From assembly GCF_013364155.1 (NCBI RefSeq), contig NZ_CP054916.1:5825001-5889000 (forward strand): a stretch of DNA of 64,000 bases, written 5' to 3'. This document shows positions 8,646-16,667 of the stretch, in pieces. The translations under genes were made by a program, and so were the position numbers. Each line of letters begins with the position of its first letter. The stretch's first letter is position 1. The notes below the pieces were generated by a model. That model ran no database searches, was not told where the DNA came from, and was given only the letters and a program-made list of their open reading frames with translations. The stretch comes from Streptomyces sp. NA02950. Its GTDB lineage: Bacteria > Actinomycetota > Actinomycetes > Streptomycetales > Streptomycetaceae.

Positions 8646-9443
8646 ATGGGACGGCACCGGATCATGGGGGCGAACGGCCGAGTGCTGATAGCGGCCGTCG
8701 GCGTGGCGGGGGTGGCCGCCCTGGCCGCGGTGTGGACCGCCCAGGCCGGCTCCGTCGAGACGGAGCCGAACGCGGCACCGAAGCCGAAGCCGATCGTGGG
8801 CCAGACCTCCAAGCCGGACCCCGAACTGCCCGACCCCGTGGTCAACATGGACATCGCCCACGCCTCCGACAAGGGCTCCAAGGGCGTCAACATCACCATC
8901 GACGACGGCCCGGACCCGACCTGGACCCCGCAGGTCCTCCAGGTGCTCAAGGCCAACGGCGTCAAGGCCACCTTCTGCATGGTCGGCCCGCAGGCCCAGG
9001 CCCACCCGGACCTGGTCAAGGCGGTGGTCGCGGCCGGGCACCGGCTGTGCGACCACTCCGTCTCGCACGACACGACGATGGCCACCAAGTCACGCGCCTA
9101 CCAGTCCAAGGAGATCCTCGACGCCCGGCGAATGATCATCAAGGCGTCAGGGGGCGTCAAGCCGCTCTACTACCGCGCCCCGGGCGGTGCGTTCACCCCG
9201 TACAGCCGTCAGATCGCCGCCTCCCAGGGCATGCGGCCGCTGGGCTGGAACGTGGACTCCAAGGACTTCAAGCAGCCCGGCGCCGCCGCCATGGTCAACA
9301 CCGTCAAGAACGAGATATCCAGCGGCCCGACCGTGCTCTTCCACGACGCGGGCGGCGACCGCGGCCAGACGGTCGAGGCGCTGCGCCAGGTCCTGCCCTG
9401 GCTGAAGCAGCAGGGCTACAGCTTTGGCTTCCCGGTGCGCTGA
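8646..9443 (+). CDS. Secreted polysaccharide deacetylase (NodB domain)
   Basis: The 265-residue protein begins with a basic N-terminus and a hydrophobic segment (VLIAAVGVAGVAALAAV), a signal peptide or anchor. The NodB domain covers about residues 78-262: motif 1 is TIDDGPD (metal-binding and catalytic Asp), motif 2 is DHSVSHD (HSxxH-type metal ligands) and motif 3 is YYRAPGGAF. The enzyme would de-N-acetylate an extracellular or cell-wall glycan such as peptidoglycan or chitin oligomers. The start at 8646 follows GAGCGAGG; a second in-frame ATG at 8664 is possible. It is a single gene behind the molybdenum hydroxylase operon. Confidence 0.9.
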   Translation: MGRHRIMGANGRVLIAAVGVAGVAALAAVWTAQAGSVETEPNAAPKPKPIVGQTSKPDPELPDPVVNMDIAHASDKGSKGVNITIDDGPDPTWTPQVLQVLKANGVKATFCMVGPQAQAHPDLVKAVVAAGHRLCDHSVSHDTTMATKSRAYQSKEILDARRMIIKASGGVKPLYYRAPGGAFTPYSRQIAASQGMRPLGWNVDSKDFKQPGAAAMVNTVKNEISSGPTVLFHDAGGDRGQTVEALRQVLPWLKQQGYSFGFPVR

Positions 9444-9473
9444 CGGGACGCTCCGGCGTCACCAGATGTCCGG

Positions 9474-9708
9474 TCACCAGATGTCCGGCGTGGGGATCGC
9501 CCGGCTGAAGTCGCCCGCGCGCAGGGCGTCGGTGGGGATCGACCAGTGCATCCAGCCGCCGTCGCCGCCGATGTGCCACTCGTCCTGCCCCGACCTCGGT
9601 GAGCGCGAAACCGGGCCGCGCGAGCTCGGCGAAACGGGCGGCGAGCTCCGGGCCGAGCCGTTCGGCGCAGAAGTCACGCAGGGCGGTGAGCGTGGTCCGT
9701 GGGTCCAT
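9474..9708 (-). pseudogene. Frameshifted small conserved protein
   Basis: Reading from the ATG at 9708, the frame encodes MDPRTTLTALRDFCAERLG and on to LTEVG. The coherent continuation (QDEWHIGGDGGWMHWSIPTD, ending in PTPDIW) lies in the next frame. Removing one base from the four-C run at 9588-9591 joins the two parts into a single protein of about 77 residues. So either the gene carries a one-base insertion or the run was misread. A 15-base direct duplication (9459-9488) lies at its 3' end. Function unknown. Confidence 0.6.
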
Positions 9709-9788
9709 GGCGGCATTCCAGCATCCGCCGCCGACAGGTCGGGCCCGGGGTGACCGCCGTTGTCGGACCCCCGCGCTACGGTGCCGCC

Positions 9789-10487
9789 ATGGCTGAATAC
9801 GTACTCGTGGCAGGGGCCTGGCTCGGCGCGTGGGCCTGGGACGACGTGGTGCCGGAGCTGCGCGCCGCCGGGCACGGTGCGCATCCGCTGACGCTGTCCG
9901 GCCTAGCCGACAAGCGGGGCGTTCCGGCCGGACAGCAGACCCATGTCCGGGACATCGTCGACGAGATCGAGCACCGCGGGCTGCGGGACGTCGTCCTCGT
10001 CGGCCACAGCTACTCCGGCATCCCGGTCGGCCAGGCCGCCGAGCGGATCGGCGACCGGCTGGCCCGCCTGGTCTTCGTCGACGCCAGCGTTCCCGTGGAC
10101 GGCGAGCCGTTCGTGGCGAGCTGGCCCGAGGGCCGGTCGATCGTCGAGGCGTCCTGCGCCGCCCACGACGGCTTCTGGGCCCCGCCCACCGCCGCCGACT
10201 GCGCGGGCCAGGGCCTCACCGACGAGCAGATCACCCGTTTCGTCAGCGGCGCCACACCGCACCCCGGCGCCACCCTCACCGAGCCCGCCGCCCTCGCCCG
10301 CCCCCTCGGGGCGCTGCCCGCCACCTACGTCAAGTGCCTCCTGGACGGCACCGAACCGTCCCCCGACGCCGCCCGTCTGCTCACCAGCGACCGCTGGCGG
10401 CTGGTCGAGATGGACACCGGCCACTGGCCGATGTTCTCCCAGGCCCACGAGCTGTCCCGGATCCTCCTCGACGCGGCGGCGCGCTGA
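9789..10487 (+). CDS. Alpha/beta hydrolase (esterase-like)
   Basis: The 232-residue protein is an alpha/beta-hydrolase with an N-terminal strand (MAEYVLVAGAWLGAWAW), a nucleophile elbow VGHSYSG (Ser near residue 86), and a terminal catalytic His in MDTGHWPMFSQ. The proportions resemble the salicylate/methyl-ester esterase group (HNL-like). The ATG at 9789 was chosen because the longer open frame upstream lacks family similarity and overlaps the divergent pseudogene's promoter. No operon partner is seen; the substrate is unknown. Confidence 0.85.
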   Translation: MAEYVLVAGAWLGAWAWDDVVPELRAAGHGAHPLTLSGLADKRGVPAGQQTHVRDIVDEIEHRGLRDVVLVGHSYSGIPVGQAAERIGDRLARLVFVDASVPVDGEPFVASWPEGRSIVEASCAAHDGFWAPPTAADCAGQGLTDEQITRFVSGATPHPGATLTEPAALARPLGALPATYVKCLLDGTEPSPDAARLLTSDRWRLVEMDTGHWPMFSQAHELSRILLDAAAR

Positions 10488-10614
10488 GGCATCACTCCTG
10501 GAGGCGGTCAGTGGGTTCGTTGAAGTGTGCAGATTGATCGAACGCTCATCGCACGGCGCCATGCTCGGTCCGACCGAGTCCGGAGCACCACCGGATCATC
10601 GTCTGGAGACGAGC

Positions 10615-11433
10615 ATGCGATTACCGCGAACCCTGGTTCCTTGCGCGGCCCTGTTGTCCTCCGCGGTGCTGTTCGCCCCGTCCAGCTCGGCCGAGGAGCC
10701 CTGGCGTCCGCTGCGCGGTGGCGGTGGCGGTGAGGGGATCCAAGCCTGTGTGGATCGGGCGCAGGAGATGACCCCGCAGACATGGACCTGCACCGGCGGC
10801 ACCCTGACCGTCACCGCCGACCGGGAGGGCAAGCCCACCGACAAGACGTACGTGGTGGCCGAGGACTTCCGCACCACGGCTGCACCGGCCACCTCGAAGG
10901 CGGGCGAGGACGTACGGGACGACTACGACACCTGGTGCGAGAACGGCACCACCTGCGGCCGGAAGATCAACGACTTCATCGCCGAGGCCAAGGGCAATGT
11001 GGCCTACGGGGACCAGAACGGCGTCATCGGCACCTTCGACCTCATCCTCCGCCAGGCGTTCGACGGACAGTTCCCCCGCTGGCGCACCGCGCTGGACTGG
11101 GACAGCGGCCCCGAGATCCAGCCCGGTGAGTGGTCCATCAACTGCCGTACCAACATCAGCGGCGGTCCGGACGACTACTGCGGTAAGAACTACGCGTACT
11201 TCGCCTCCATCAACCTCGGGTCGACGCGCACCTGGTGGCCGTCACCCCGGCGCTACTCCTCCAACGAGGACCTGCTGCGGGACGGGCGCAGGCACCACGA
11301 CGACGAGCAGGGCGAGTTCTTCGTCCACGCACACGAGGGCCTGTGGAAGATCGGGGTTCTGCACACCGGCCGCTGGAACACGTGCAACGTCAGCGAAAGG
11401 TGCCGGTACTACCAGGTGCCGTGGAAACCGTGA
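10615..11433 (+). CDS. Secreted hypothetical protein
   Basis: A signal peptide is clear (MRLPRTLVPCAALLSSAVLF, cleavage probably after SSA). The mature part of about 245 residues contains Cys residues that could pair (ACVDRAQ, TWTC, WCENGTTCGRK, INCRTN, DDYCGK, CNVSERCRYY) and is rich in Trp and Tyr, in keeping with an exported disulfide-bonded protein. I do not recognise the family. The ATG follows GGAG at 10606-10609. The long open frame upstream of this start is a shadow of the hydrolase gene. Confidence 0.75.
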   Translation: MRLPRTLVPCAALLSSAVLFAPSSSAEEPWRPLRGGGGGEGIQACVDRAQEMTPQTWTCTGGTLTVTADREGKPTDKTYVVAEDFRTTAAPATSKAGEDVRDDYDTWCENGTTCGRKINDFIAEAKGNVAYGDQNGVIGTFDLILRQAFDGQFPRWRTALDWDSGPEIQPGEWSINCRTNISGGPDDYCGKNYAYFASINLGSTRTWWPSPRRYSSNEDLLRDGRRHHDDEQGEFFVHAHEGLWKIGVLHTGRWNTCNVSERCRYYQVPWKP

Positions 11434-11610
11434 CCTGGTGACCAGGCTGGCCCCAGCGGGATGATCGAGTCGACCGGTCGCCCAGCATCCGGCCTTGGCG
11501 ATGTACCGAGTTGCCGGGCGGCCTCGCCGACGATCCGCACCCGGAGGTCCGGCAGGCGGCGGAGGCGGCGCGTAGCAGCCGTTACTGGCTCCTGGAGGTT
11601 CGTCATCTAG
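11427..11610 (+). pseudogene. Remnant of a duplicated HEAT-repeat gene
   Basis: Bases 11427-11505 resemble the upstream region and start codon of the intact gene at 12439: both hold CCGTGACCTGGTGA, then GGTCG, then GCATtCCGGCC-(T/A)TGGCGATGT. The next bases encode LPGGLADDPHPEVRQAAEAA, close to the last 25 residues of the intact protein (LLDGLADDPHPDVREAVEEV). So this looks like a copy that lost its start (ATG to TTG) and about 700 internal bases. It overlaps the 3' end of the next minus-strand gene. Confidence 0.55.
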
Positions 11611-12233
11611 GCGGCCAGCCTGCGGAGTTCTTCCGTCACCAGCGCGACGAAGCGCTCGCTGAGCATCGGCTGCACCCCCCGGGACTGCGCCGTGTGTTTC
11701 AGGTGACCGAGCATGTCCTCGACCGAGGTGAACCCGGCGAACGGACGCAGGAACCAGATCCTTCCGACCGGCCGGGGCGTGGGCACACCGACGTCCTCCA
11801 GCTCCGCGTTGGCCTCCTCTTCCTGCTCGGCGAGCAGGGCCGGGGTCCACCGGATCCGCCGTCGAGGCTGCTCTGCGCCGCGAGGGTCGGCGGAGTGATC
11901 AATGCACTGTTCCCACGCGTAGTGCGTGGAGCGGTTGGGCACCCAGGCACGGTGCTCGGAGGGCCACAGGCAGGGCAGGAAATCCCAGGCTCCGCCCAGG
12001 TCCGAGTACCACCCCTGCTCGTGCAGAGCGATCACTTCGGGGAGCCTGTCGGCCTCGACGTCGGCGTTGTCCGCTCGGCGCCTGGCCAGCGGATGCGGTT
12101 CCTGGTCCCAGCCCCAGTCCATGATGTCATCGTGCCAGAGCGACCTCTCCCGGGCCGGGGGGTTGTGGATCAGGGCAGTAGCGTCAGCGCCGATCCTTCC
12201 CGGCCGCGTCGCCCCGCCAGAACCTGTCGTCAT
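11607..12233 (-). CDS. Hypothetical protein (Trp-rich)
   Basis: This frame gives 208 residues with no signal peptide or membrane segment. It is rich in Trp and acidic residues (SLWHDDIMDWGWDQEPHP near residue 31, GWYSDLGGAWDFLPCLW near 75). I recognise no family. A later ATG (at MDWGWDQ) is an alternative start; the upstream one is kept because the intervening residues look coding. It lies between the HEAT remnant and the intact HEAT gene, which are on the other strand. Confidence 0.55.
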   Translation of the reverse strand: MTTGSGGATRPGRIGADATALIHNPPARERSLWHDDIMDWGWDQEPHPLARRRADNADVEADRLPEVIALHEQGWYSDLGGAWDFLPCLWPSEHRAWVPNRSTHYAWEQCIDHSADPRGAEQPRRRIRWTPALLAEQEEEANAELEDVGVPTPRPVGRIWFLRPFAGFTSVEDMLGHLKHTAQSRGVQPMLSERFVALVTEELRRLAA

Positions 12234-12438
12234 CCCCGCCCTGGGGGGTTGCGAAGTGCCGTGTTCCTGTTGCCCCGCGCCGCATATGATGCCGCCGCGC
12301 CCACTGCGCCATCCGGCGCCGACCAGCGCTCAGTTCGCCGCCGCTATGGACGAGAGCGACGCCCCGGAAGCCGTGACCTGGTGAACGGGCTCGTCCCCAC
12401 CAGAGGGTCGATTCCACCGGGCGCCTAGCATTCCGGCC

Positions 12439-13242
12439 ATGGCGATGTTCGTGCATCTGACGTCGGCGGCGAACGCGCCGCGCGTCCGGCGGTCCGGGAT
12501 CCGTGCGGTCGCCCACGGGCAGGGCGGTGCGCGCGGGGTGTACTGCTTCCCGGTGCTGCCGTCGTACACCGTCACCCACCAATGGCTGCGCGAGCTTGCC
12601 CGGTTCGGCAGCCGGGGCGGGCTGGTGGCCGTCCATGTGCGACTGGACGACGCCCAGCCCGTTCTGGTCGGCCACTACCGGGACCGGGCGCGTGACGCCC
12701 AGGAAACCGCCCCGGCGGCCGAGGCGGTCCGGCGAATCGCGGCACTGGACGATCCGCGCGGATGGGAGGTGTTCGTGCCCCGGGCGATCCGGCCGCGCGA
12801 AGTGCACCGGATTCGGACCGCGCCTCAGGTCGTCGGCTGGCGGTACCAGCCGGACGCGCACGGCGTCCGCCCCTGCACCTGCTTCGGATGCCGGGTGCGC
12901 GGCGGCTACGGATCGCGGCGGCTGCGCGAGCGGCTGCCGCATCCCCTGGACGGCCCACCGCCACCGCCCAGGGTGCTGCTCGCCCGGATCACCGCGGCCG
13001 GCACCCCCGGAGACCCCGTCGCGCTGCGGGAGGTACTGCACTGGTTCGGTATGCGCCGCCGGGGCCCGCTCGCCCAACTCGCCCGCCTCGCCGCCCATCC
13101 CGACCCCACGGTGCGGGAGGAACTGGTGTGGGCGGTCGGCCGCTGGACCACCCCCGGCGTCAGCGAGCTGCTGGACGGCCTCGCCGACGACCCGCACCCG
13201 GACGTCCGCGAGGCGGTGGAGGAGGTCCGTGAGCCGTGGTGA
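12439..13242 (+). CDS. HEAT-repeat domain-containing protein
   Basis: The 267-residue protein has an N-terminal alpha/beta part (MAMFVHLTSAANAPRVRRSG) resembling small RNA- or nucleotide-binding folds, a cysteine cluster PCTCFGCRVRGGYG near residue 145 that could bind zinc, and C-terminal helical repeats (AQLARLAAHPDPTVREELVW; LDGLADDPHPDVREAVEEV) of HEAT type. Function unknown. A degenerate second copy lies 1 kb upstream. The start ATG sits in GGCCATGGCGATG; no strong ribosome site precedes it. Confidence 0.72.
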   Translation: MAMFVHLTSAANAPRVRRSGIRAVAHGQGGARGVYCFPVLPSYTVTHQWLRELARFGSRGGLVAVHVRLDDAQPVLVGHYRDRARDAQETAPAAEAVRRIAALDDPRGWEVFVPRAIRPREVHRIRTAPQVVGWRYQPDAHGVRPCTCFGCRVRGGYGSRRLRERLPHPLDGPPPPPRVLLARITAAGTPGDPVALREVLHWFGMRRRGPLAQLARLAAHPDPTVREELVWAVGRWTTPGVSELLDGLADDPHPDVREAVEEVREPW

Positions 13243-13297
13243 TAGCTGCCCTCTGGAGTCGAGAGCGATGTCTTCTGGGGCCGCTGGGGCCAGGGCC

Positions 13298-13714
13298 TCA
13301 GCCAGGGGTGGTGAAGACGCTGCGTTCCGCGAGATCGGGGAGCACATGCGCGGCGGCGCGGAAGTCCGCATCGTCATGCAGGACGACCAGACCATGGTGG
13401 GCCGCCGTCGCGCAGATCAACCAGTCGATCGCGGACAGGCTCCGGTGCTGGCCCCGCTGGGCGAGGCGGTATTGGCCCACCTCGATCCACCGCCACGCTG
13501 CCTTGGGGACGGAGACGTCCGGGAACAGATCGGTGAACATGTCCGTCATCCGGTCGAACTCGTCGAGACCCCGCGCGGACTGCCGGAACTCCGTGCGCTG
13601 CGGAGCGCAGGAACCGATCGCTCCTTCCTCGAGCTCGTGCCCCCAGACATCGTTGAGCTTCCGATCCCGTTGGAGGCGCCACACAGCGCTGGAGTCGGCG
13701 AGGTAGCGGATCAC
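13298..13714 (-). CDS. PIN-domain toxin (VapC-like ribonuclease)
   Basis: The 138-residue protein fits a PIN-domain RNase: an N-terminal Asp in LADSSAVWRL (D7), a central Glu (EFRQSARGLDEFDRM) and a C-terminal acidic pair (SAIDWLICATA and LHDDADF). These acidic residues would hold Mg/Mn in the nuclease centre. It starts at a GTG two bases after the stop of the upstream antitoxin-like gene, the usual coupled order antitoxin-toxin. The RNA target is unknown. Confidence 0.85.
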   Translation of the reverse strand: MIRYLADSSAVWRLQRDRKLNDVWGHELEEGAIGSCAPQRTEFRQSARGLDEFDRMTDMFTDLFPDVSVPKAAWRWIEVGQYRLAQRGQHRSLSAIDWLICATAAHHGLVVLHDDADFRAAAHVLPDLAERSVFTTPG

Positions 13715-13716
13715 GG

Positions 13717-13968
13717 TCAGGCGGCACCCTTCTCCGTGCTCGGCCCGTCCACCGCTGTGCCCTTCTCGGCTGCGTGGCGCTGCCAGAACTCCTCGTCATC
13801 CCAGTGCTGGGCTTCTTCGAAATGACGCATCCGCGCCTCGGTGCGAGAGCGCCGCTCCGCGTATTCACGCAGGGCGAGGTTGACCATCTCCTTCTTGGTC
13901 TTGGCGCCGGAGAGCCGCATGGCTTCCGCGAGGGCGTCGTCGTCGATGTCGATCTGGGTGGCTGACAT
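13717..13968 (-). CDS. VapB-type antitoxin
   Basis: The 83-residue protein opens with a ribbon-helix-helix-like segment (TQIDIDDDALAEAMRLSGAK) followed by a charged helix and a tail rich in His, Glu and Trp (HFEEAQHWDDEEFWQRHAAE). This matches the DUF2191/VapB antitoxins that bind their own promoter and block the cognate PIN toxin. The ATG at 13968 was chosen over the upstream ATG because GGAGG lies at ideal spacing (GGAGGTGCACGATG). Confidence 0.85.
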   Translation of the reverse strand: MSATQIDIDDDALAEAMRLSGAKTKKEMVNLALREYAERRSRTEARMRHFEEAQHWDDEEFWQRHAAEKGTAVDGPSTEKGAA

Positions 13969-13991
13969 CGTGCACCTCCATGACATGGGCT

Positions 13992-14456
13992 TCATACAAG
14001 GGTAGCCGATGTCGCATACATCCGGTCGGTGCCCGGGCGATGCACGGTCAGCTCGGCCCAGACCGTCTTGCCGACCAGGCCCGGGACGACGCCCCAGCGG
14101 TCGGCGAGCTCCTCGACGAGCAGCAGCCCGTGGCCGGACTCGCCCGGGGCCTCCTCCTCCGGCTTGCGGCGCACGGCGGGCAGCCGGTCGGTGCAGGGGT
14201 CGCGTACCTCGATGCGGAGGGTGTCACCCACGACTTTGAGCGTCAGTCGGACGTTCCGTCCCGGGACCCGGCCGTGGAGCGCGGCGTTCGCGGTCAGCTC
14301 GGCGATGACCAGCGCGGCGTTCTCGACCGGCAGCCCCCAGGTGACGAGCCGTTCGGAGGCCATTGACCGACCGAGCCGGGCGCCCTTGCGGGTGGCGGAG
14401 AGCAGCACGGTGAAGTGCGAAACGGAGGTGTCGGTTCGAGTGATTCGTTGGCTCAC
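13992..14456 (-). CDS. Anti-sigma-factor-like ATP-binding protein (HATPase, RsbW family)
   Basis: The 154-residue protein has the GHKL ATPase boxes: N-box NAALVIAELTANAALHG, G1 box VRDPCTD and G2 box ESGHGLLLVEELADRWG. Proteins of this family in Streptomyces act as serine kinases or anti-sigma factors. It is divergent from an XRE regulator with a downstream DUF397 gene, the usual neighbourhood of WhiJ-like developmental regulators. The partner sigma or anti-anti-sigma factor is not encoded here. Confidence 0.85.
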   Translation of the reverse strand: MSQRITRTDTSVSHFTVLLSATRKGARLGRSMASERLVTWGLPVENAALVIAELTANAALHGRVPGRNVRLTLKVVGDTLRIEVRDPCTDRLPAVRRKPEEEAPGESGHGLLLVEELADRWGVVPGLVGKTVWAELTVHRPGTDRMYATSATLV

Positions 14457-14588
14457 GTCACTCAGAGTGGCCGTCTGTGCCTAGGCTGAAAAGTAGCGAC
14501 GTCGATACGGACGGTGACTGTCCGCTGGTTGTCCGGCCATGTCCGGACGGCGTCGGGTGGGTGGGTCTCGATCGGGAGGTGGGCCGGT

Positions 14589-15398
14589 ATGGAGGACGAG
14601 GAGAGCGCGGCTGTACTGCGGGCGGTCGGCCGTCAGATCAAGCTCTGGCGCGAGGCGGCCGGGCTGAAGCAGGCGGAGTTGGGCGCTGCGATCGGTTACG
14701 GAGAGGAACAGGTTTCGGCCGTCGAACGGGCCCGGCGGATCCCCAGCGTCGGGTTCCTGGACAAGGCGGATGAGGTGCTGGGGGCAGGCGGCAAGATCTC
14801 GGCGATGAAGAAGGATGTCGCGGAGGCGCGGTATCCGAAGAAGGTGCGCGATCTGGCGAAGTTGGAGGCCGAGGCGGTCGAGCTGGGTGCGTACGCCAAC
14901 CACAACGTGCATGGGCTGTTACAGACACCCGAGTACGCCCGTGCCCTCTACGAGATGCGACGACCGTCCTTGGCGGAAGAGGAGATTGAGCGCTACGTAG
15001 CGGCACGACTGGCCAGGCAGGAGATCTTTGGATGGCGTCCCGCGCCCCTGCTGACCTTTGTCCAGGAAGAGGTGACGCTGACTCGCCCGCTCGGGGGCAG
15101 AATGCTATTGCGTCGTCAGCTCGAACACCTATTGGAACTCGGCCAGTTGAGGCACGTTGAGATCCAGGTGATGCCGACAGACCGAGAGGACCATGCCGGA
15201 ATGGGCGGGCAGCTCCAACTGCTGAAGATCAAGGACGGCGCAACGGTGGGCCACTGGGAAGCCCAGTTGTCCAACCGCCTGATCTCCGAACCCAAAGAGG
15301 TCCAGATCCTCGAGATGCGTTATGGGATCATCCGGTCGCAGGCCCTCACGCCGCGTGAGTCTCTGGCCTTCATCGAGAAACTGCGGGGAGAGACATGA
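14589..15398 (+). CDS. XRE-family regulator with DUF5753 (WhiJ-like)
   Basis: The 269-residue protein starts with a helix-turn-helix (LWREAAGLKQAELGAAIGYGEEQVSAVE, residues about 19-46) and continues into the DUF5753 ligand or partner domain (LLQTPEYARALYE near 115; HAGMGGQLQLL near 205). Such proteins are transcriptional regulators paired with DUF397 proteins in Streptomyces. The ATG at 14589 follows GGGAGGTGGG. Its stop overlaps the DUF397 gene by four bases. Confidence 0.9.
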   Translation: MEDEESAAVLRAVGRQIKLWREAAGLKQAELGAAIGYGEEQVSAVERARRIPSVGFLDKADEVLGAGGKISAMKKDVAEARYPKKVRDLAKLEAEAVELGAYANHNVHGLLQTPEYARALYEMRRPSLAEEEIERYVAARLARQEIFGWRPAPLLTFVQEEVTLTRPLGGRMLLRRQLEHLLELGQLRHVEIQVMPTDREDHAGMGGQLQLLKIKDGATVGHWEAQLSNRLISEPKEVQILEMRYGIIRSQALTPRESLAFIEKLRGET

Positions 15399-15637
15399 CC
15401 CTCAAGTCAGGCGAGTGGATCAAGAGCAGCTACAGCAGCAACGACGGCCCTGAATGCGTCGAAGTTGCCTGGATCAAGAGCAGCTACAGCAGCAATGACG
15501 GTCCCAACTGCGTTGAGGTCGCCGCCGACCCTTGCGGCAGTATCCACATCCGCGACTCCAAGATCCCCGACGGACCTCGGCTCGCCGTCACCCCGGCCGC
15601 CTGGACCGCGTTCCTCGGCTACGCCTCGCACCGCTGA
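15395..15637 (+). CDS. DUF397 protein with duplicated core
   Basis: The 80-residue protein is a DUF397 family member (usually about 60-65 residues), the presumed partner of the XRE regulator. It overlaps that gene (ATGA). The conserved core WIKSSYSSNDGP(E/N)CVEVA occurs twice in a row (residues 8-25 and 26-43), followed by the usual IHIRDSKIPDGPRLAVTPAAW and a C-terminal FLGYAS. The extra copy explains the greater length. Confidence 0.9.
   Translation: MTLKSGEWIKSSYSSNDGPECVEVAWIKSSYSSNDGPNCVEVAADPCGSIHIRDSKIPDGPRLAVTPAAWTAFLGYASHR
15416..15523 (+). repeat. In-frame tandem duplication, two 54-base units
   Basis: Units 15416-15469 and 15470-15523 encode the same 18-residue segment with one residue change (E to N). 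A handful of synonymous differences show that the duplication is not brand new. Confidence 0.9.
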
Positions 15638-15650
15638 GCCCGTGCCTTGT

Positions 15651-15687
15651 CTGTCACCGGCGGGCGCCATCCGCCCGCCGGTGACAG
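15651..15687. terminator. Bidirectional hairpin between convergent genes
   Basis: A perfect 15-bp stem (15651-15665 with 15673-15687) and a 7-base loop lie between the DUF397 gene and the convergent YqcI-family gene. Confidence 0.85.
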
Positions 15688-15697
15688 AGACACTCGC

Positions 15698-16390
15698 TCA
15701 GGCCGGGGCCGGACCCATCAGCGCGGGCTCGCGCTCGCCCTCGCGGGCAGCGAACGGGCACTGCCAGTCCGCCGGCTTCGGGCGGCCGGAGTAGCGGCGG
15801 GCCTCGGAGAGCTGCTCGTACTCGAGCAGGTTGGGGTTTATGTCGCCCTGGAGCTGGATGTCCTGCTTGCGGATCTTCTCCGCGAGCCGGTCCCACATGT
15901 TGGCGCCCTTGATGCGGTCGAACTGCTCATGCGAGTTGAAGGCCAGCATCGGGAACGGAGGACGGCGGCCCCAGCGGCGATGGGTCTCGTGGAGGCCGAT
16001 GACGAAGAAGGGATGACCGGCGACGCTATAGGCGAACTCCTGAGCCTGCGGATCGGACGAATACCCCTCGGCCCAGCGATAGGACCGGGCGTCCTGTTCG
16101 TGGAGCAGCTGGAGCTGTTCCCACAGCAGCTCCTCGAACCGGAGCTCGTCCACCCCGCGAGGCTGCTCGAAGGTCGCGATGAAACTCGTGAACGACTTGG
16201 CGCTCCAGTCCGCCGAGTCCACGAAATCCGCGAGATCGAGTGCCATCAGCCGGGCCGAATCCTCGGATCCCATCAGGTCGTAGTGACGATGGGTGATGCC
16301 ACCCTTGCGCCAGGCGGAGCGTCCCGCCAGGCAAGCGAACCGGTCACCCAGAATGAACCGCTCCACTTCGTCACGTGCGTCCAACATCAT
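15698..16390 (-). CDS. YqcI/YcgG family protein (GntA-like heme N-hydroxylase)
   Basis: The 230-residue protein has the family pattern: an N-terminal segment with Cys and basic residues (FACLAGRSAWRKG), GHPFFVIGLHETHRRWGRRP in the middle, and PMLAFNSHEQFDRIKGANMW. The family includes heme-dependent enzymes that hydroxylate guanidine or amine nitrogen (GntA of guanitoxin synthesis); the substrate here is unknown. The ATG at 16390 is preferred over the upstream TTG because GGAAGG lies 10 bases before it. It is convergent with the DUF397 gene. Confidence 0.8.
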   Translation of the reverse strand: MMLDARDEVERFILGDRFACLAGRSAWRKGGITHRHYDLMGSEDSARLMALDLADFVDSADWSAKSFTSFIATFEQPRGVDELRFEELLWEQLQLLHEQDARSYRWAEGYSSDPQAQEFAYSVAGHPFFVIGLHETHRRWGRRPPFPMLAFNSHEQFDRIKGANMWDRLAEKIRKQDIQLQGDINPNLLEYEQLSEARRYSGRPKPADWQCPFAAREGEREPALMGPAPA

Positions 16391-16667
16391 GGCCAGCCTT
16401 CCTTCCAACTACGTGCCTCCTCGCTGGGAGCTCATCTCCTTCTCCACATTCGAAGGCGCCCACCCTGTGCACCTGCGTATCTGCGTATCGAGAGCAGGAG
16501 AACGAGATGGGTCGCCTGGCTGAATTGTGACCGGCGATGGCCCATCGGCGAAATCCGTTCGCGGGACGGATGCCTGTGTGTGGATGTGATGTGCGTCGTT
16601 CAGCAAAGCGTGACGGCATCGGTGCGTTCGGTGACGCTTCGGGATCGTCTTCCCGGGCGGGGCGCGT

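Noticed and set aside
6011..9088. Minus-strand open frame of 1,025 codons over the molybdenum hydroxylase genes
   Set aside because: Composition is typical of antisense to high-GC genes (Asp/Gly/Val-rich), with no recognisable domain.
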